DNA of 64,000 nucleotides. Source: Membranipora membranacea. Lineage: Eukaryota; Bryozoa; Gymnolaemata; Cheilostomatida; Membraniporidae. Position 1 is the stretch's first letter, and every line of letters starts with the position of its first letter. Position numbers and translations under genes: made by a program. The notes beneath the pieces are model-generated. The model was not told the DNA's origin, did not search any database, and was given only the letters and a program-made list of their open reading frames with translations. The stretch is taken from positions 21,139,681-21,203,680 of the forward strand of contig OU612071.1 of the NCBI GenBank assembly GCA_914767715.1. The letters run 5' to 3'. Positions 35,436 through 47,377 of this stretch are shown piece by piece.

Positions 35436-37135
35436 CTTGATGACCAGCCATGTGATTACCGTGGTATGATTTCATTACTGTTGTTTTTAGATTTGATGGG
35501 ATTACCAATTGTTTTATTATATCCATGTTCCTACCCCTTGGTTGATAAATGTTGTAAAGCACCCCATCAGAAATGACCATATCCTTTGATCTTGAAATAA
35601 CAAGTCTTGCAGTCTTGTCATCATCTGGTACTTTACTAGGTATTCAAAGTATGGTATTAAAGCTGGATCATCACTTAGATCCTTTGAAATGTCTATGAAA
35701 TCAACAGCAGCTGCTGTTATTGTATTAATGCTTTTGCACCCATACTCTATATGTGTGTGTTTAGCAGGCCCCCTACTTTGTTTGCTGGCTTGTGATTCAC
35801 ATTTAATGTCTGATTCACCCAAAATTGTGGGGAGCACAGGAAGGTTGTCAACAAGGTCAAGCGGTGTTTGTGGTTCTGTTTGCTTATAAGGCCTCCTGGA
35901 AAGGCAATCAGCTGCATTGGTATTAGTTTCTTTTGTGTGTTTGATGTCATAGTTGTAAGGCTGAAGCAATAGTGACCAGCGACCTAGTCTGCCCTTAGTG
36001 TCCTTTATGCTTTTCAACCATTTGAGGCTAATGTGGTCAGTGAGCACCAAAAAGTGTTTATCAGCAAGGTAATGTTTGTATTTCTCTACTGCTGTAACCA
36101 GGGCTAGTCCCTCCTTGTGTGTTATAGAATAATTTTGTTCAGCCCCTCTATATGATCGCCCACCATATTCGATAACAGTTTCTGCTCCATGTGAATCAAC
36201 CTGGCCCAAAATGTAACCAATTGCAGTGTCAGAAGCATCAGTGTAAACCACAGGTTTATGGTCAGGATTTGGCAATGTCAATATTGGTGCTGATATCAGT
36301 GCTTCCCTTATACTTACAAATGATGCCTGATGTTTATCTTGCCACACAAAATCCTCATCCTTTTTCAGGGTTAGGAGTTCATGCAGTGGATTAGCTATAG
36401 TGCTGTACTTTTATATCAATCTCGAATAGTAGTTAGCCATGCCAAGGAAAGACCTTACATCACTCACACAAGTTGGAATTGGAAATTTAAGCACCGCTTT
36501 AACTTTATTCACAGATATTCACAGATAATCCCTTGTCACTTATTTTATAGCCAAGATATGGGACCTCGGAGCAAGCAAATTTACATTTGTCTGGATGCAG
36601 TTTCAGGTTAGCCTGCTCCAAGCGATCAAACACTTGTTTTAGGTGTGTTTTATGATCATCCCAGGTCTCAGAAAATACAATGATATCGTCGATAAATGCC
36701 AGACAATGGTTCCAGCTTATGCCTTTCAACGTCTTAGACATCACGGCTTGGAATGACATGGGCATATTCATTAGTCCAAAGCTACACCTATTAAAGATGT
36801 ATACTCCGTCATGAGTAATAAAACTAGATTTTTATTTGGTTTCAGGGTCTAGTGGGACCTGATAGAAAGCACCTTTGTGGTCTAACACAGCGAAGGTATT
36901 TAAACAACCTCTGTGAAGTTTGGTAATGGTCAAATCATTGGTTTTGTGACTGCATTAATTTTGCGGTAATCTACTGCCATTCGCCATGATACACCGTCCG
37001 CTTTCGGACACTATCGGGCTGCACCATTGGCAGTCATCATTTTCATAAATGATACCTAGGTCTAGCAGTTCTTTGACCTGCCGTGTTATCTCTTGTTTTA
37101 TTTCTGGAGATGATTTATAAGGGAACGACCTGACA
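35380..37135 (-). pseudogene. Ty3/gypsy pol relic: RT, RNase H, integrase zinc region
   Basis: Minus-strand order: RT N-terminal half (about 37135-36800, with stops), RT palm 36505-36771 with 'CLAFIDDIIVFSETWDDH' (the YxDD box as FIDD) and a K-L-H-P-D-K-C-K-F thumb-side block, RNase H from about 36300 with 'PVVYTDASDTAIGYIL' and VLTDHISLKWL, an 'ADCLSRRP' end, a spacer, then the HHCC side of integrase at 35430-35580 ('YHGNHMAGHQG'). The integrase core is missing: the sequence breaks at 35436 into the inverted arm. The main open part (35517-36347) is 276 codons. The LTR-like end joins RT directly at about 37135, so gag and protease are deleted. Cannot transpose by itself. Confidence 0.85.
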
Positions 37136-37293
37136 ATTCAACACAAAAATCCTGACAAAAATCCTATACAAGTCAACACGTTTATTTAAACCTCTCACTA
37201 TAAGCTACAACCCCAAGTGAAGATAATTCCATCTATATCAATCAAACACGTACTGCATCAGCCCTCATTCAACATTCATAATGAACAACAATA
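36794..37293 (-). repeat. Right arm of the gypsy inverted duplication
   Basis: Inverted partner of 34926-35435. In this arm the RT coding sequence is continuous with the rest of the minus-strand pol, so this is the resident copy and the left arm is the added one. Confidence 0.9.
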
Positions 37294-37299
37294 TCATAA

Positions 37300-38880
37300 A
37301 TGTTTCCCCTGGCCACCTTTCACCTCTCTGTAATTAAACCATGTCACAACAGTGAAATGACTCATTAGAATTGCTCTTTGTCCTGGTGACTGGTATTAAA
37401 ATGGTGATATCATTTAACGACATGAGATTTTTGATCAGGTGAAGTAATATGCATGTTATTTTAAATCTATCAAAACTCAAAATCATATTTTCTGTTTTTG
37501 TTAGAAGGAGATATCTATTATTGAAGACCAATATAGTGGTCCATTGATCAGGAAGACACATCTGCTACATTTGTTTTATTCCTTCACCTGGAGATATGAT
37601 GGACAGCAGTACGTTATTGTTGAAAGGTAATACCGGCAGTATCCCCCTCAGAAGCGGGTTTATTTTCCTGTACCAATAAGTCCAATAATAATAGACTTGC
37701 TATTGCATAGCCAACTGTTTTTTGGAATTTATCTCTGCCAAATAAAGACAACTCGTGGTGTGTGTGTGTCATGCTTTAGAATGATAGCTAAGTTCCGGCA
37801 AATACTAGCACACTGCTGTTGCCAATCTTTGAACGATAGCCAGGAGTGTTGTTTTATTTAAATGTAGTGATAGGGTAATTAAGCTATTTCACATCCTCAT
37901 TATTTATCTATGGCTCCAAGCTCCATCAACCATCCCCTGACAAATCAAAACTAATTTATATGGCTTCTCTGGAATCATTACTATAGAGAAGATATTTCTT
38001 TGTTGATATTAAAAAAATCCTGATTAGCAAGGAAGCAGTCTTGAGTTAACACATTTCTGCAAGCGGAAGAAATATGTTCCTATCAAACCTTTGGAGTACC
38101 AACTATGAATGTTTCTACAGTTGTTAAAGTGATGAATTGCTGTCTGAAGGCCTTTTTATGTTTTGAATGAGATGGATATCCTTAGTTTACTATTGACATA
38201 GCCTTATTATCAACTGTCTATTCAATTCAATTCCACAGAAAAATCATGAATTGAAAACTGTGGCCAAATTTTGTTATGGCTTATAACTATATGTCAACGT
38301 GTAAATTATCTATAATTTTAGCTCTAGTAATAGTGATAGCTCTCTTTCATCTGATGGTGCAATGTACGGACATTAGCAAGGAATTAGAGGGTGCAATTAA
38401 GAAGACTATCACTGATTTTGAGGACTGCTGCCAAGAAGAAAGAGGATCATTATTTGACCAAATATGTTATGTCAAAAATCAGAACACAACAACAGGTATA
38501 ATTCTGCATAGCCCAATGTTGCGGTATAATGAAATCCTACTGTTTTGTTCCACTCATCGGGTTCTACTAAGACCTGCGCACTGAACAAGTAAGATAAGAG
38601 AAGGCTGTCAACCAAGAAGCATCCATCATACAACCTCCAATATTCTTTTGATTGCCCAATATTATTACTGCTCCGGAGAAAAATCTCAACTTGGCCAGAA
38701 AAGTCATAAAATAATATCCACTTCTCCTCAAATTACTATGCAATTGCCTGTAGCAATAAGATCTAAGATACTTTTCAGTTGAGCTCGCTTACTGGATAAC
38801 TGTTCACATCAGTAATGGCTTCTCATTCTCTGCTCTACATGACCTTTTATCGCAAACATTTATGGAGTCAGTTAATGCAG
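37300..38880. other. No gene recognised with confidence
   Basis: A plus-strand frame at 38276-38584 begins with a hydrophobic stretch (LSIILALVIVIALFHLMV), like a signal or membrane segment, followed by an acidic Cys-containing part. It has no family match and may be chance or upstream debris of the transposon gene that follows. Confidence 0.4.
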
Positions 38881-38889
38881 GCAAAGTAT

Positions 38890-39461
38890 GGGAAGGTGAT
38901 ATCCCCTCACAAGATGCAATCTTTGGCGTGGAAATTGATCTTGCCACTCCACCATTTAAGGGACCGCAGACTAGACACCGCTAGCCCAATAAATATAGTT
39001 CAAAATATTGACCTTTTCACTTTAAAATGGGAAAAATCGGGATTGTTTGATGTGACACCAAACACCAACTTGAGCTATTAAAAGGACATGCCAAAGAAAG
39101 TTGTTAAAGTTTTATCCCTCCGTCATGTGGAACTAACAAAAACGAAAACATTCACAAACAACTCAATAGAACTCTTCTGACCCATTCATGCACTATAGGG
39201 CCTGAGTTAGCAGAAGCACTTGTAACTCTATTATTCATTCACCTTGGAAGGAAGAAAAAAATATTTCCAATAAACATGAATTATGATCCAATGTGTCTTC
39301 TGAAAATTTCAGACGGGCAGACTAAATCGCCCGAAAAATCTGTAGTTGATACCCTAATCAGTATTCCTCAGTCTTCAATTGAGAAGTTACTGCAGCTCAC
39401 CAATAAGCTTTTGACTATGCTTGCGTCCATACCTGGCAATAGAATGAATGATCCAACATAA
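38890..39461 (+). pseudogene. Decayed DNA-transposon transposase region upstream of the OTU domain
   Basis: In frame from about 39108 the sequence reads SFIPPSCGTNKNENIHKQLN, then 'IGPELAEALVTLLFIH', and stays open to 39461. The 'C/P-G-T-N-K-N-E-x-x-H-x-x-L-N' block is a hallmark I associate with the end of a transposase core in several animal repeat-encoded proteins, where the Glu is a candidate catalytic residue. Upstream, 38887-39000 gives short in-frame pieces (VNAGKVWEGDIPSQDAIFGV) broken by stops. Superfamily not assigned. A +1 frame change separates it from the OTU frame. Confidence 0.45.
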
Positions 39462-40591
39462 TGCTGCAATTAGACAAAAAATCATTCGACTCATCAAGAT
39501 TATCTAACGAGCACGACCACAATTCAGTTTTAATCGATACCTTGAAAAAGTATAACAAGAAGCTAGTTCCCATTGCTGCTGACGGAGATTGCGCATTTGC
39601 GAGCATTGTAAGATACCTGATTGGTCACTGGGCGATTGTGAAGGAAAACATCACCTTGCTAAACCACCTAGAGTCTAACCTGTGTATAGATATCGATAAT
39701 GAAAACCTATCTATTTTTAAACTTAGAAGTTCATACGTTGACTACCTTATTGAAAATGAGGAAAGCATTTTTCCTCATACAACACACACTACCAGCGAGA
39801 ACTATTTAGTTGAGCTCAATAGCTACAGGAAGTCTGGGATATGGGCTACAGAATTGGGAGATATGGTTATGGAGTTGCTACCAAATATTTTGGGCTGTCC
39901 AGTTATAATATTTACCCCCATAGCAGGTTATGAAATAGCAAAATTTATTCCAAGCAAGCCATTGTTTGAGAATTTTCCGATTTTCCTTGCACACACTCCT
40001 GGACATTATGATAGCACTATGGATGACATCCCTCGATGCAAAACGGTAGATACTTGTAACAATTCATTGAGTATTACAATTAATCAAAAACTACAAATGC
40101 ACTCCTCATGCCGTTGCGGAATAAATTAAAAAAATGCAAACAGTATAGCTTGTCGCTCAACAGCCAATCCAGGCTACAGATCACGATGCCCCTGCCTAAA
40201 AAACAGCAGTGCCTGCAAAATTACGTGTCAGTGCAAAAATTGTGGCAACCTGTATGGCTCTGACATTGTTCAAGTAAAGTCGAGTCACGGATCTTTTACA
40301 CCTAGACAAAGAGAGTGCCATTCACAGTACCAGCATGCAAGTGGTAAAGACTTTGTTGCAGATGCAATCAACAAAGGGTGTGGGAAATGGTCAAATGCGG
40401 AGACAGCACTCCTGTACAATGTGTATGTACATTCTCGTGAGGGATTTTATCTCCGTGCACCTACTAAAGAGGCAATATTCAAAACTTTCAATGAAGCAGC
40501 CTCATCAGAGTTAAAAATGCAGTTCGGACTTGGTGCCATCAGAAACAAGACAAAATCACAAATTGTTCCAAAATTGTCCTCAATGCAGTGA
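39461..40591 (+). pseudogene. OTU-type cysteine protease plus Cys-rich (CXC-like) domain, one nonsense codon
   Basis: Residues about 35-50 read LVPIAADGDCAFASIVRYL, the OTU active-site block (Asp, then the nucleophilic Cys in G-D-C). About residue 180 gives 'PIFLAHTPGHYDST', the His block. These are the two diagnostic halves of an OTU deubiquitinase fold, at the usual ~150 residue spacing. After 222 codons a TAA (40127-40129) interrupts the frame inside a Cys-rich region: CRCG before the stop and, in the same frame afterwards, RCPCLKNSSACKITCQCKNC, then open again to a TGA at 40589-40591. That cysteine spacing resembles CXC (tesmin/TSO1-like) zinc modules found in transposon proteins. The ATG overlaps the stop of the preceding frame (TAATG), so the start is arbitrary and the protein was probably longer at its N-terminus. 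Likely carried by a DNA transposon. Confidence 0.7.
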
Positions 40592-41088
40592 TAGTTTGAC
40601 CAGAAAAATTCTTTAAGTTTTTATTCACAACTACTAAGAAAAAATAAATAAGAGCCCTTATTACGCTTCCAAAATTGAAGAATAAGTTTATCAAATTATT
40701 ATTTACCATAATCAAGAAAATATCATTTACAACACAGATTTATTACTTAGCCAGGCTTGAATTGATGGCAAGAGGCAAACATCAATGATTGTGACCTACA
40801 TTATCAGCTTATTTATGCTTGATAGTCATTATTTAGAGATACTGCTTTTTTCAAATATGTAACTAATTTCAATTCAGCTTTTTGTGTATTGTCTTTTTAT
40901 TTTCCTAGCTTAAGTTTAGTATTTTTTTTGTGAATTTCATTATCATGCAACATTTGACATACTCCTGATGGTTAATTTGTGAAATAAGTAAGTCTGTAGA
41001 TTTTTATCCACTGTTCAAATATAAATATAAATATTGAAACCTGTAAGTTTTTCCTGTGTAGTGCCTGTGTGTGTGCAGAGGGTAATAA
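40592..41088. other. No gene; 3' flank of the OTU pseudogene
   Basis: AT-rich, no open frame of note. AATAAATAAG at 40644-40654 could serve as a polyadenylation region for the OTU gene. Confidence 0.4.
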
Positions 41089-41089
41089 T

Positions 41090-42132
41090 GAGTTGAGTGT
41101 CTAGTATCGAACATATAATATTAATTCAATTCAATATGCAGGAGTTACCCTCTCCAACAAACCTGCAAACCTGAGTACCTGTGTACGTGTGTACATGAGT
41201 ACAGAGGACCGTCATGAGATGAGCGTGTAGTATTGAATATATAATATTAATTCAATTCAATATGTAGGAGTTACCTCTCTTGAATTCAAACCTGAGTACC
41301 TGTGTACGTGTGTACATGAGTACAGAGGACCGTCATGAGATGAGTGTCTAGTATTGAATATATAATATCAATTCAATTCAATATGTAGGAGTTACCTCTC
41401 TTGAATTCAAACCTGAGTACCTGTGTACGTGTGTACATGAGTACAGAGGACCGTCATGAGATGAGTGTCTAGTATTGAGTATAATATTAATTCAATTCAA
41501 TATGCAGCAGTTACCTCTCTTGAATTCAAACCTGTGTACGTGTCTACATGAGTACAGAGGACCGTCATGAGATGAGTGTCTAGTATTGAATATATAATAT
41601 CAATTCAATTCAATATGTAGGAGTTACCTCTCTTGAATTCAAACCTGAGTACCTGTGTACGTGTGTACATGAGTACAGAGGACCGTCATGAGATGAGTGT
41701 CTAGTATTGAGTATATAATATTAATTCAATTCAATATGCAGCAGTTACCTCTCTTGAATTCAAACCTGAGTATGTGTGTACATGTGTACAGAGGACCGTA
41801 ATGAGATGAGTGTCTAGTGTTGAACATATAATATTAATTCAATTCAATATCCAGGAGTTACCTCTCTTGAATTCAAACCTGAGTACCTGTGTACGTGTTC
41901 ATGTGTACGTGTGTACATGTGTACAGAGGACCGTAATGAGATGAGTGTCCAGTGTTGAACATATAATATTAATTCAATTCAATATGCAGCAGTTACCTCT
42001 CTTGAATTCAAACCTGAGTACCTGTGTACGTGTGTACATGTGTACAGAGGACCGTAACGAGATGAGTGTCTAGTGTAGAACATATTATATTAATTCATTT
42101 CAATATGCAGGAGTTACCTCTCTTGAATTCAA
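41090..42132 (-). repeat. Inverted third array of the ~120 bp tandem repeat (~9 units)
   Basis: On the minus strand the units have the same parts as at 25915-26765 (TGTACACA, AGGTTTGAATTCAAGAGAGG, TAACTCCTGCATATTGAATT, ACTAGACACTCATCTCAT). Plus-strand landmarks (GAGTGTCTAGT or GCGTGTAGT) fall near 41095, 41222, 41344, 41464, 41573, 41696, 41810, 41944 and 42065. Units are more alike here than in the 26 kb array. No head region is attached at either end. Confidence 0.9.
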
Positions 42133-42134
42133 TG

Positions 42135-42890
42135 AAGTCTTGAAAATAAATGAAGTCAACATGACTCACTGTTACGCTTTCAGTGGCAAAGTCATCGCAT
42201 AAACGGCAGCAATTCACACAGTGTTTATTCTTTATGTAGGTGCAACAACTTGGTTTAACTATATTTCGATTCATTCTTATCGCTATCCAGCCTGGACACA
42301 TATATACATTTGTATCCTATACGAGTGAATGTTAGCTTTAGTTTATTTTGGCTAGCTGAATGTTAGCTATCACTAAACAATATCACGGTGAAGATGGAGA
42401 CAATGAGGGAGTGGAAATTCATTGCCTTGTCAGACAGATAATAAATCAGCAGCTCAATGAAGTCACAAATAAGTAAAAATGCTCGAGTTCAGTCTACTAA
42501 TCAAGGAGTCAGAAGGAGTCTAACTAATTCATGGATTGATTCAGCAGCATTAGCCTCTTCACTGTACAAGTATAACTATATTATGTTGTCAGGACATGCA
42601 TTGGTTGGGAGTAACCCTTGGGTCACCACACAAACAAACAAATAAATTAAAAACAGCCGGAGAGAATCTCAACTTTAATATTTAGTATGTTCACTATTAT
42701 TTATCATTATACATTCCAAATGTTTGATTTATTACACTTACTTACTCCCTGAGCTGGTAATACTTGTTTCTGTAGTAGGAAGTAGTTGCTGTTCTTCACC
42801 CACTGCAATCTGTCCATGGCAACTAGTGTGGTGTAGTGGTAGGTAGTAGATGCAAATATTATTTAGCTGCTCTATTGTAACTGAATCCGC
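42135..42890. other. No gene recognised
   Basis: Short open frames only. The end near 42880 is the boundary where the minisatellite element begins. Confidence 0.5.
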
Positions 42891-42892
42891 TA

Positions 42893-43632
42893 CAATTCGC
42901 CAATGCACATTTTGCCAATGCTATGTTTTGCCAATCACAAATCGCCAATCACATTTTGCCAAAGACATTTCGCCAATCTTATTTTGCCAATCACTTTTCG
43001 CCAAAGATGTTTTGCCAATCTTATTTTGCCAATCACATTTTGCCAAATACATTTTGCCAATCTCATTTTGTCAGTCACATTTTGCCAAAGACATTTTGCC
43101 AATTTCATTTTGCCAGTCACATTTTGCCAAAGACATTTTGCCAATCTCATTTTGTCAGTCACATTTTGCCAAAGACATTTTGCCAATCTCATTTTGTCAG
43201 TCACATTTTGCCAAAGAAATTTTGCCAAAGAAATTTTGCCAGTCACATTTTGCCAGAGACATTTTGTCAATCTCATTTTGCCAATCATATTTTGCCAAAG
43301 ATATTTTGCCAATCATAAATTGCCAATAACATTTCGTCATCGCCGATTGCCAATTAAGGCGTACAAATATTCGTTCCAAAAAGGCTTCATGATGATGGTA
43401 AGGAATGCGTACTGGGTCAACTGTCGGGATGGGACGAATCCATTGGTTTTGAGCACGCGCAATCAGCACTTATTGATTGTTCCCTCCTCATGGTTCTGGT
43501 TTACTATCATCATCCCTTTTTGCTGTGACCATTACCATAACCGATATCAGCTCCTATATTTTATCCAAAAAATTCAAATTTCAGACTAGATCGTTGACCG
43601 CAAATCTGGTTTTGTATTTGCTATCATCAAAT
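42893..43632 (+). repeat. TGCCAA minisatellite element, copy A
   Basis: About 450 bp of ~14 bp half-units (ATTTTGCCAATCTC and ATTTTGCCAAAGAC, alternating to give a ~28 bp higher unit) is followed by about 280 bp of unique sequence: CTTCATGATGATGGTAAGGA, CGCGCAATCAGCACTTATTG, CCCTTTTTGCTGTGACC, CGCAAATCTGG. All three plus frames and one minus frame stay open because the unit length avoids stops; the apparent 130-230 codon proteins (for example 42903-43589) are artefacts. Confidence 0.9.
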
Positions 43633-43634
43633 GT

Positions 43635-44550
43635 GTAATGTCAGATGGTAAGCCATATAGTTTAGTGATGGCATCATATCTATTCTGGAAATTACTCTTT
43701 ATGTTTATTGTGCTGCTCGTTCATAAATCAATTAGGAACCTATTGAAATCATTTCAATAATATGTTGAATGCACACATTTTTGTTTTAATACTTTATTGG
43801 AAGAATTTTCATTCTCAAAGAATGTTTTACAATATAAGCCTTGAAAAGAAAAAAAAATTAAATAGTAGATTGACAGAAAAGATATTATCGTGTTACCTGT
43901 GAAAAATAATGTTGGGAAGAATGAATTTCAAATAAACTGACGGCCATGGTGGCAACCAAGGTTGAAGGTAAGCTGTTTTAACAGGACGCTATAATATTGT
44001 TTAAAAGATTATTTGTTGACATAACATTGACATAACGTGTGAAGTCAATGGTTGCAGGCCAGAGGCCTAGCCTACAGAGGAAAGGAAAATCTATCATTTT
44101 TTCTGCAACAAGTTATTGTATTTAAAATAAATGCACTAAAATAGTGAAATAAAATAAAGCAGCGGCATGGTAGGATAAGTCCAGGAATAGTGAGGCGACC
44201 CTGTCAGGACAATGAAGCTTACTTTCTACAAGGCTAGCCTACTTTGGATTCAAACCACACCCCGCAGCGAGGACGCCAAACTCTCACGCAAGGCAAAAGG
44301 AGCCGCCCCCTCCTCCCCCAGTTGGTAGGAATTCAACAAGTTTGCACCAAGTGGCTGTTACGGCTGGGGTTTTGATTTCTAACTCGCCATTATTATTAAA
44401 AAGTAACAATTTACGGTATTTAACAATCATTTCAATGGGCACAATTTGATTCACAGAAAAGAAATAGGTCACATAACTATGTGGGCGGATTTTTGAAGTG
44501 AATAGGTGTGATTTAGATGACAATATGCGACATGACCATAAAACTCAATA
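43635..44550. other. No gene recognised
   Basis: AT-rich, no supported feature. A short minus-strand frame at 44284-44523 has a Gly run from a CCCCTCC tract and is not convincing. Confidence 0.5.
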
Positions 44551-44558
44551 CCATAAAT

Positions 44559-44822
44559 TTAATGTGGATAAAACAATGTGTTATACAATTTGATCATCGT
44601 ATGAATATTATGATATGGTTGTACACAACGCATTAAAAATAGGATGTACTTCAATTTCCGACAAACTTTTAAAATATTTGTTTTTAAAACTATGCTCTCA
44701 TCAAGGTGAATGCCGAGAAATTTTATGACCTTTTTTTTTAATTTCGTGATCATTAGAAGATATATTTGTGTCGTCGGCAATTTGACTTCCACTGGGGGAT
44801 GCTTTATAGATTGCCTGTTCAA
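44559..44822 (-). pseudogene. LINE reverse-transcriptase fragment (post-palm region)
   Basis: The minus-strand frame reads KVIKFLGIHLDESIVLKTNI, then 'RKLKYILFLMRC' and IKLYNTLFYPH. The 'K(F/Y)LG(V/I)..D..L.....I' block followed by '(L/I)..LY..L.YPH' is the segment after the YADD box in LINE reverse transcriptases. No palm motifs remain upstream. Orientation is opposite to the LINE that starts about 180 bp to the right, so these are two separate insertions. Confidence 0.6.
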
Positions 44823-44989
44823 ACCACCATTTTGGTCGTTCTAGTCTCCAGCATCCTTTGAGATGTATGTTATTAGTATTAATATGACAATACAAATTTA
44901 ACTTAATTTGATATTTTTCCATTTTAAGACAGTTATTAGTTATTTCACATGGGATAAAACTATTGTCCAATAAAAGTTACTCAGGCTTT

Positions 44990-46765
44990 GATAATGATAA
45001 AGCTTTCAGTTTTCCAAAATTTGCTTTTCAAGAAATTACATCGAGTGAGGTGTCTAAATATCTGCGCACATTGAAATCACGTAAAACTGGGGGAATAAAA
45101 TCAGATCCCTGCCTTTATTTATAAAATCCTAGAGCCTTTGATTCTGAATCCATTGACACATATTGTTAATCTGAGCCTTAAATGTCAAGAGTTTCCAGAT
45201 GTGTGGAAAAAAGCCTTAGTAATTCCAATTTTCAAAAGTGGCAAGAAAAGTTTGCCAAATAATTATAGACCAATTTCGCTATTGCCAATATTAAGTAAAG
45301 TCCTAGAAAAGATAATAAATTACCAAATTCGTGATTACCTGGAAATTAATGATCTAATAGCCTCTCGCCAATTTGGTTTCAGAAATGGAACATCCACTGA
45401 TCAAATTTTAACTCAACTAGTCAACAAATTTCGTTCCCTGCTGTCAAAGCACGAGTCAAAATTTGTCACAGTTTCTGCACTTGATATCCGTAAAGCTTTT
45501 GATTGCGTAAACCATAAGATCCTTGCCAGTAAACTGTTAACGAAATTCAATTTCCACTCTAATGCATCAAATTTAATTAAAAATTATCTTTCAAGTCGAG
45601 AGCGGGCCATGAAAGTTAATGGTTGTGTATCTGAATGCAGTCGAGTTATAACTGGTGTGCCGCAGGGGTCTGTACTTGGACCACTCCTGTTTATCATGTT
45701 TATTAACGATCTGATGGAGCTCAAAAATTGTTATCTATATGCTGATGACTGCCTACTAGTCACCAGTGGGGAAAACCCAGACATTTCCACAAAACTTATG
45801 GAAAAAAGCATTCATCAAGCATCCAGTTGGTACAGTGAAAATTGCCTTGTTCTAAACAGCGGTAAAACGGATGTCATGACCATTTCTAATAAACGTAACA
45901 TCAAACCTCCGGTACTTAAATTTAATAATCTCATTTTCAAACAATCTGACAAAATTAAGTACTTAGGTGTGATTCTTGATAACAAATTAAATTTTAAATC
46001 TCATACCAGTAAAATTAAACAAAAACTTTATCCAATAGTCACCAACTTTCAATGTAATAAAAAATTCCTGACACCTAAATTAGCTAAGCTTTGGTACATT
46101 GGACTTATACGTTCTAATCTGGAAGACAGCTCTCCTGTTTTATAAAAGAATTTTTAAAAATTGAGAATAGATGTTTGAAAATTATAGACTATAACAGTTC
46201 TAAAGATAATACTCGAAAGACCTACAACATCCCTGTTTTAACTTTGCGTTTCGAATATTTGTATCTGCTGACGTTTTATAAAATTGTTTATAGTTTAGTC
46301 CCAATAATTGATACAAATCTGCTCCCCGAGAAATTAACTAGTGAAACTCGGCTTGCTAAAAGTTCTGGGTTTAGACTATCCAAGGAAAATTTTAGATTTG
46401 CTTTAGCTAATTTTGGTGCTCAGAAGTTTAACGAATTACCCAATCATGTTAAGCTGAGTCAATCCCTTGCTACATTCAAAACTGCCACTCGGAGCCACGT
46501 CCTCAAACTTCTCAATTAATGAGTCAGTTCTTTTCATTTCATTTTAGCCTACTGCTACATTGTTCTAACTTTTCTTTTCCTAGCTATTGTGTATCAACTT
46601 GTGTAATGTTTTACTGCTAATTAATGCCTGCGTGTACGTTGTAATTTTACCTGTCATTGTTCTTGATTTTTAGTTACATGTCTTTTTAATTCTACACCAT
46701 ATTTTTATCAATTTTCTGTTTTCTGGGTACAAGTCCTAAGGACTTATTCTTCTCCAGAATAAACA
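44990..46765 (+). pseudogene. 5'-truncated LINE (non-LTR retrotransposon), RT and 3' end
   Basis: The open frame 45138-46145 (335 codons) holds the reverse-transcriptase core: 'NYRPISLLPILSKVLEKII', 'RQFGFRNGTSTDQIL', SALDIRKAFDCVNH (catalytic Asp), TGVPQGSVLGPLLFIMFIND, LYADD (catalytic box) and KYLGVILDNKLNF. Upstream, 45000-45105 continues in another frame ('SKYLRTLKSRKTGGIKSD'), so there is a 1 bp shift near 45107. A second shift near 46135 separates the RT from the C-terminal domain at 46145-46519 ('RFALANFGAQKFNELPNHV', 'LATFKTATRSHVLK'), the tail typical of CR1/Jockey/L2-like elements. The endonuclease and ORF1 are absent (5' truncation). The 3' end runs through CCAGAATAAACATGGAATA into (TA)n. 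Clade not decided. Confidence 0.85.
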
Positions 46766-46792
46766 TGGAATATATATATATATATATATAAG
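46766..46792. repeat. (TA)n microsatellite at the LINE 3' end
   Basis: Alternating AT of ~24 bp directly after the LINE AATAAA-type signal. Consistent with a simple-repeat tail that grew after insertion. Confidence 0.8.
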
Positions 46793-47377
46793 TCCTGGTT
46801 GTCTTCTCTCTCGACAGGGGAAGCAACTCTCATTCCAACAAATGTGCATGCCAAAAATAGTGTTTTTATGTAAAGAATTTGTTGTGATCTTACTCCTCAT
46901 CATAAACAGATGTGAGTGCCTTTGTGAATGATCATCATTAATTTACACAATTATTTTGGGGAGTTGCTCTTGCGTTGATTCTATATACTAATGTAGTCTA
47001 CATTCAATCCAGCACTTTTTATGTTCATTCCAGGGTTTTCGACTTTCATACCAGTCTACTTTCATTCCAGCTAATTGCAATCGTGTGGCGTTCATCCCAG
47101 CCGACAGTAATTCCAATCCGCTGCGCACACCAGCATATGATATGATCAAATTCTAGGGTGCATGACCTGATATGCCGATTTGTATTTTTAACAGGAATTT
47201 GATCACAAATAAATGTATTTGTTTCGCCAATTCTTGTTTGAAATTGGATGAAAATTTTTAAATTAATGGTTTTCAATCGAATTGCTTTATTCTTCTGAAG
47301 AGAAGACTAAATACTTTTCTGCGTTTAATCGATATTAAGTCACTAACAAGGAGTGAGTACGAGCTGAGAGAAGGAAG

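Noticed and set aside
38276-38584. Possible secreted or membrane protein with N-terminal hydrophobic stretch
   Set aside because: No homology recognised and no supporting splice context. Hydrophobic stretches are common in AT-rich random frames.
42850-43589. Open frames of 131-228 codons rich in 'FCQSHFA' or 'ILPKTFCQ' repeats
   Set aside because: They are open in all three frames of a minisatellite with no stop in its unit; the opposite-strand frames are open too. No coding signal beyond repetition.
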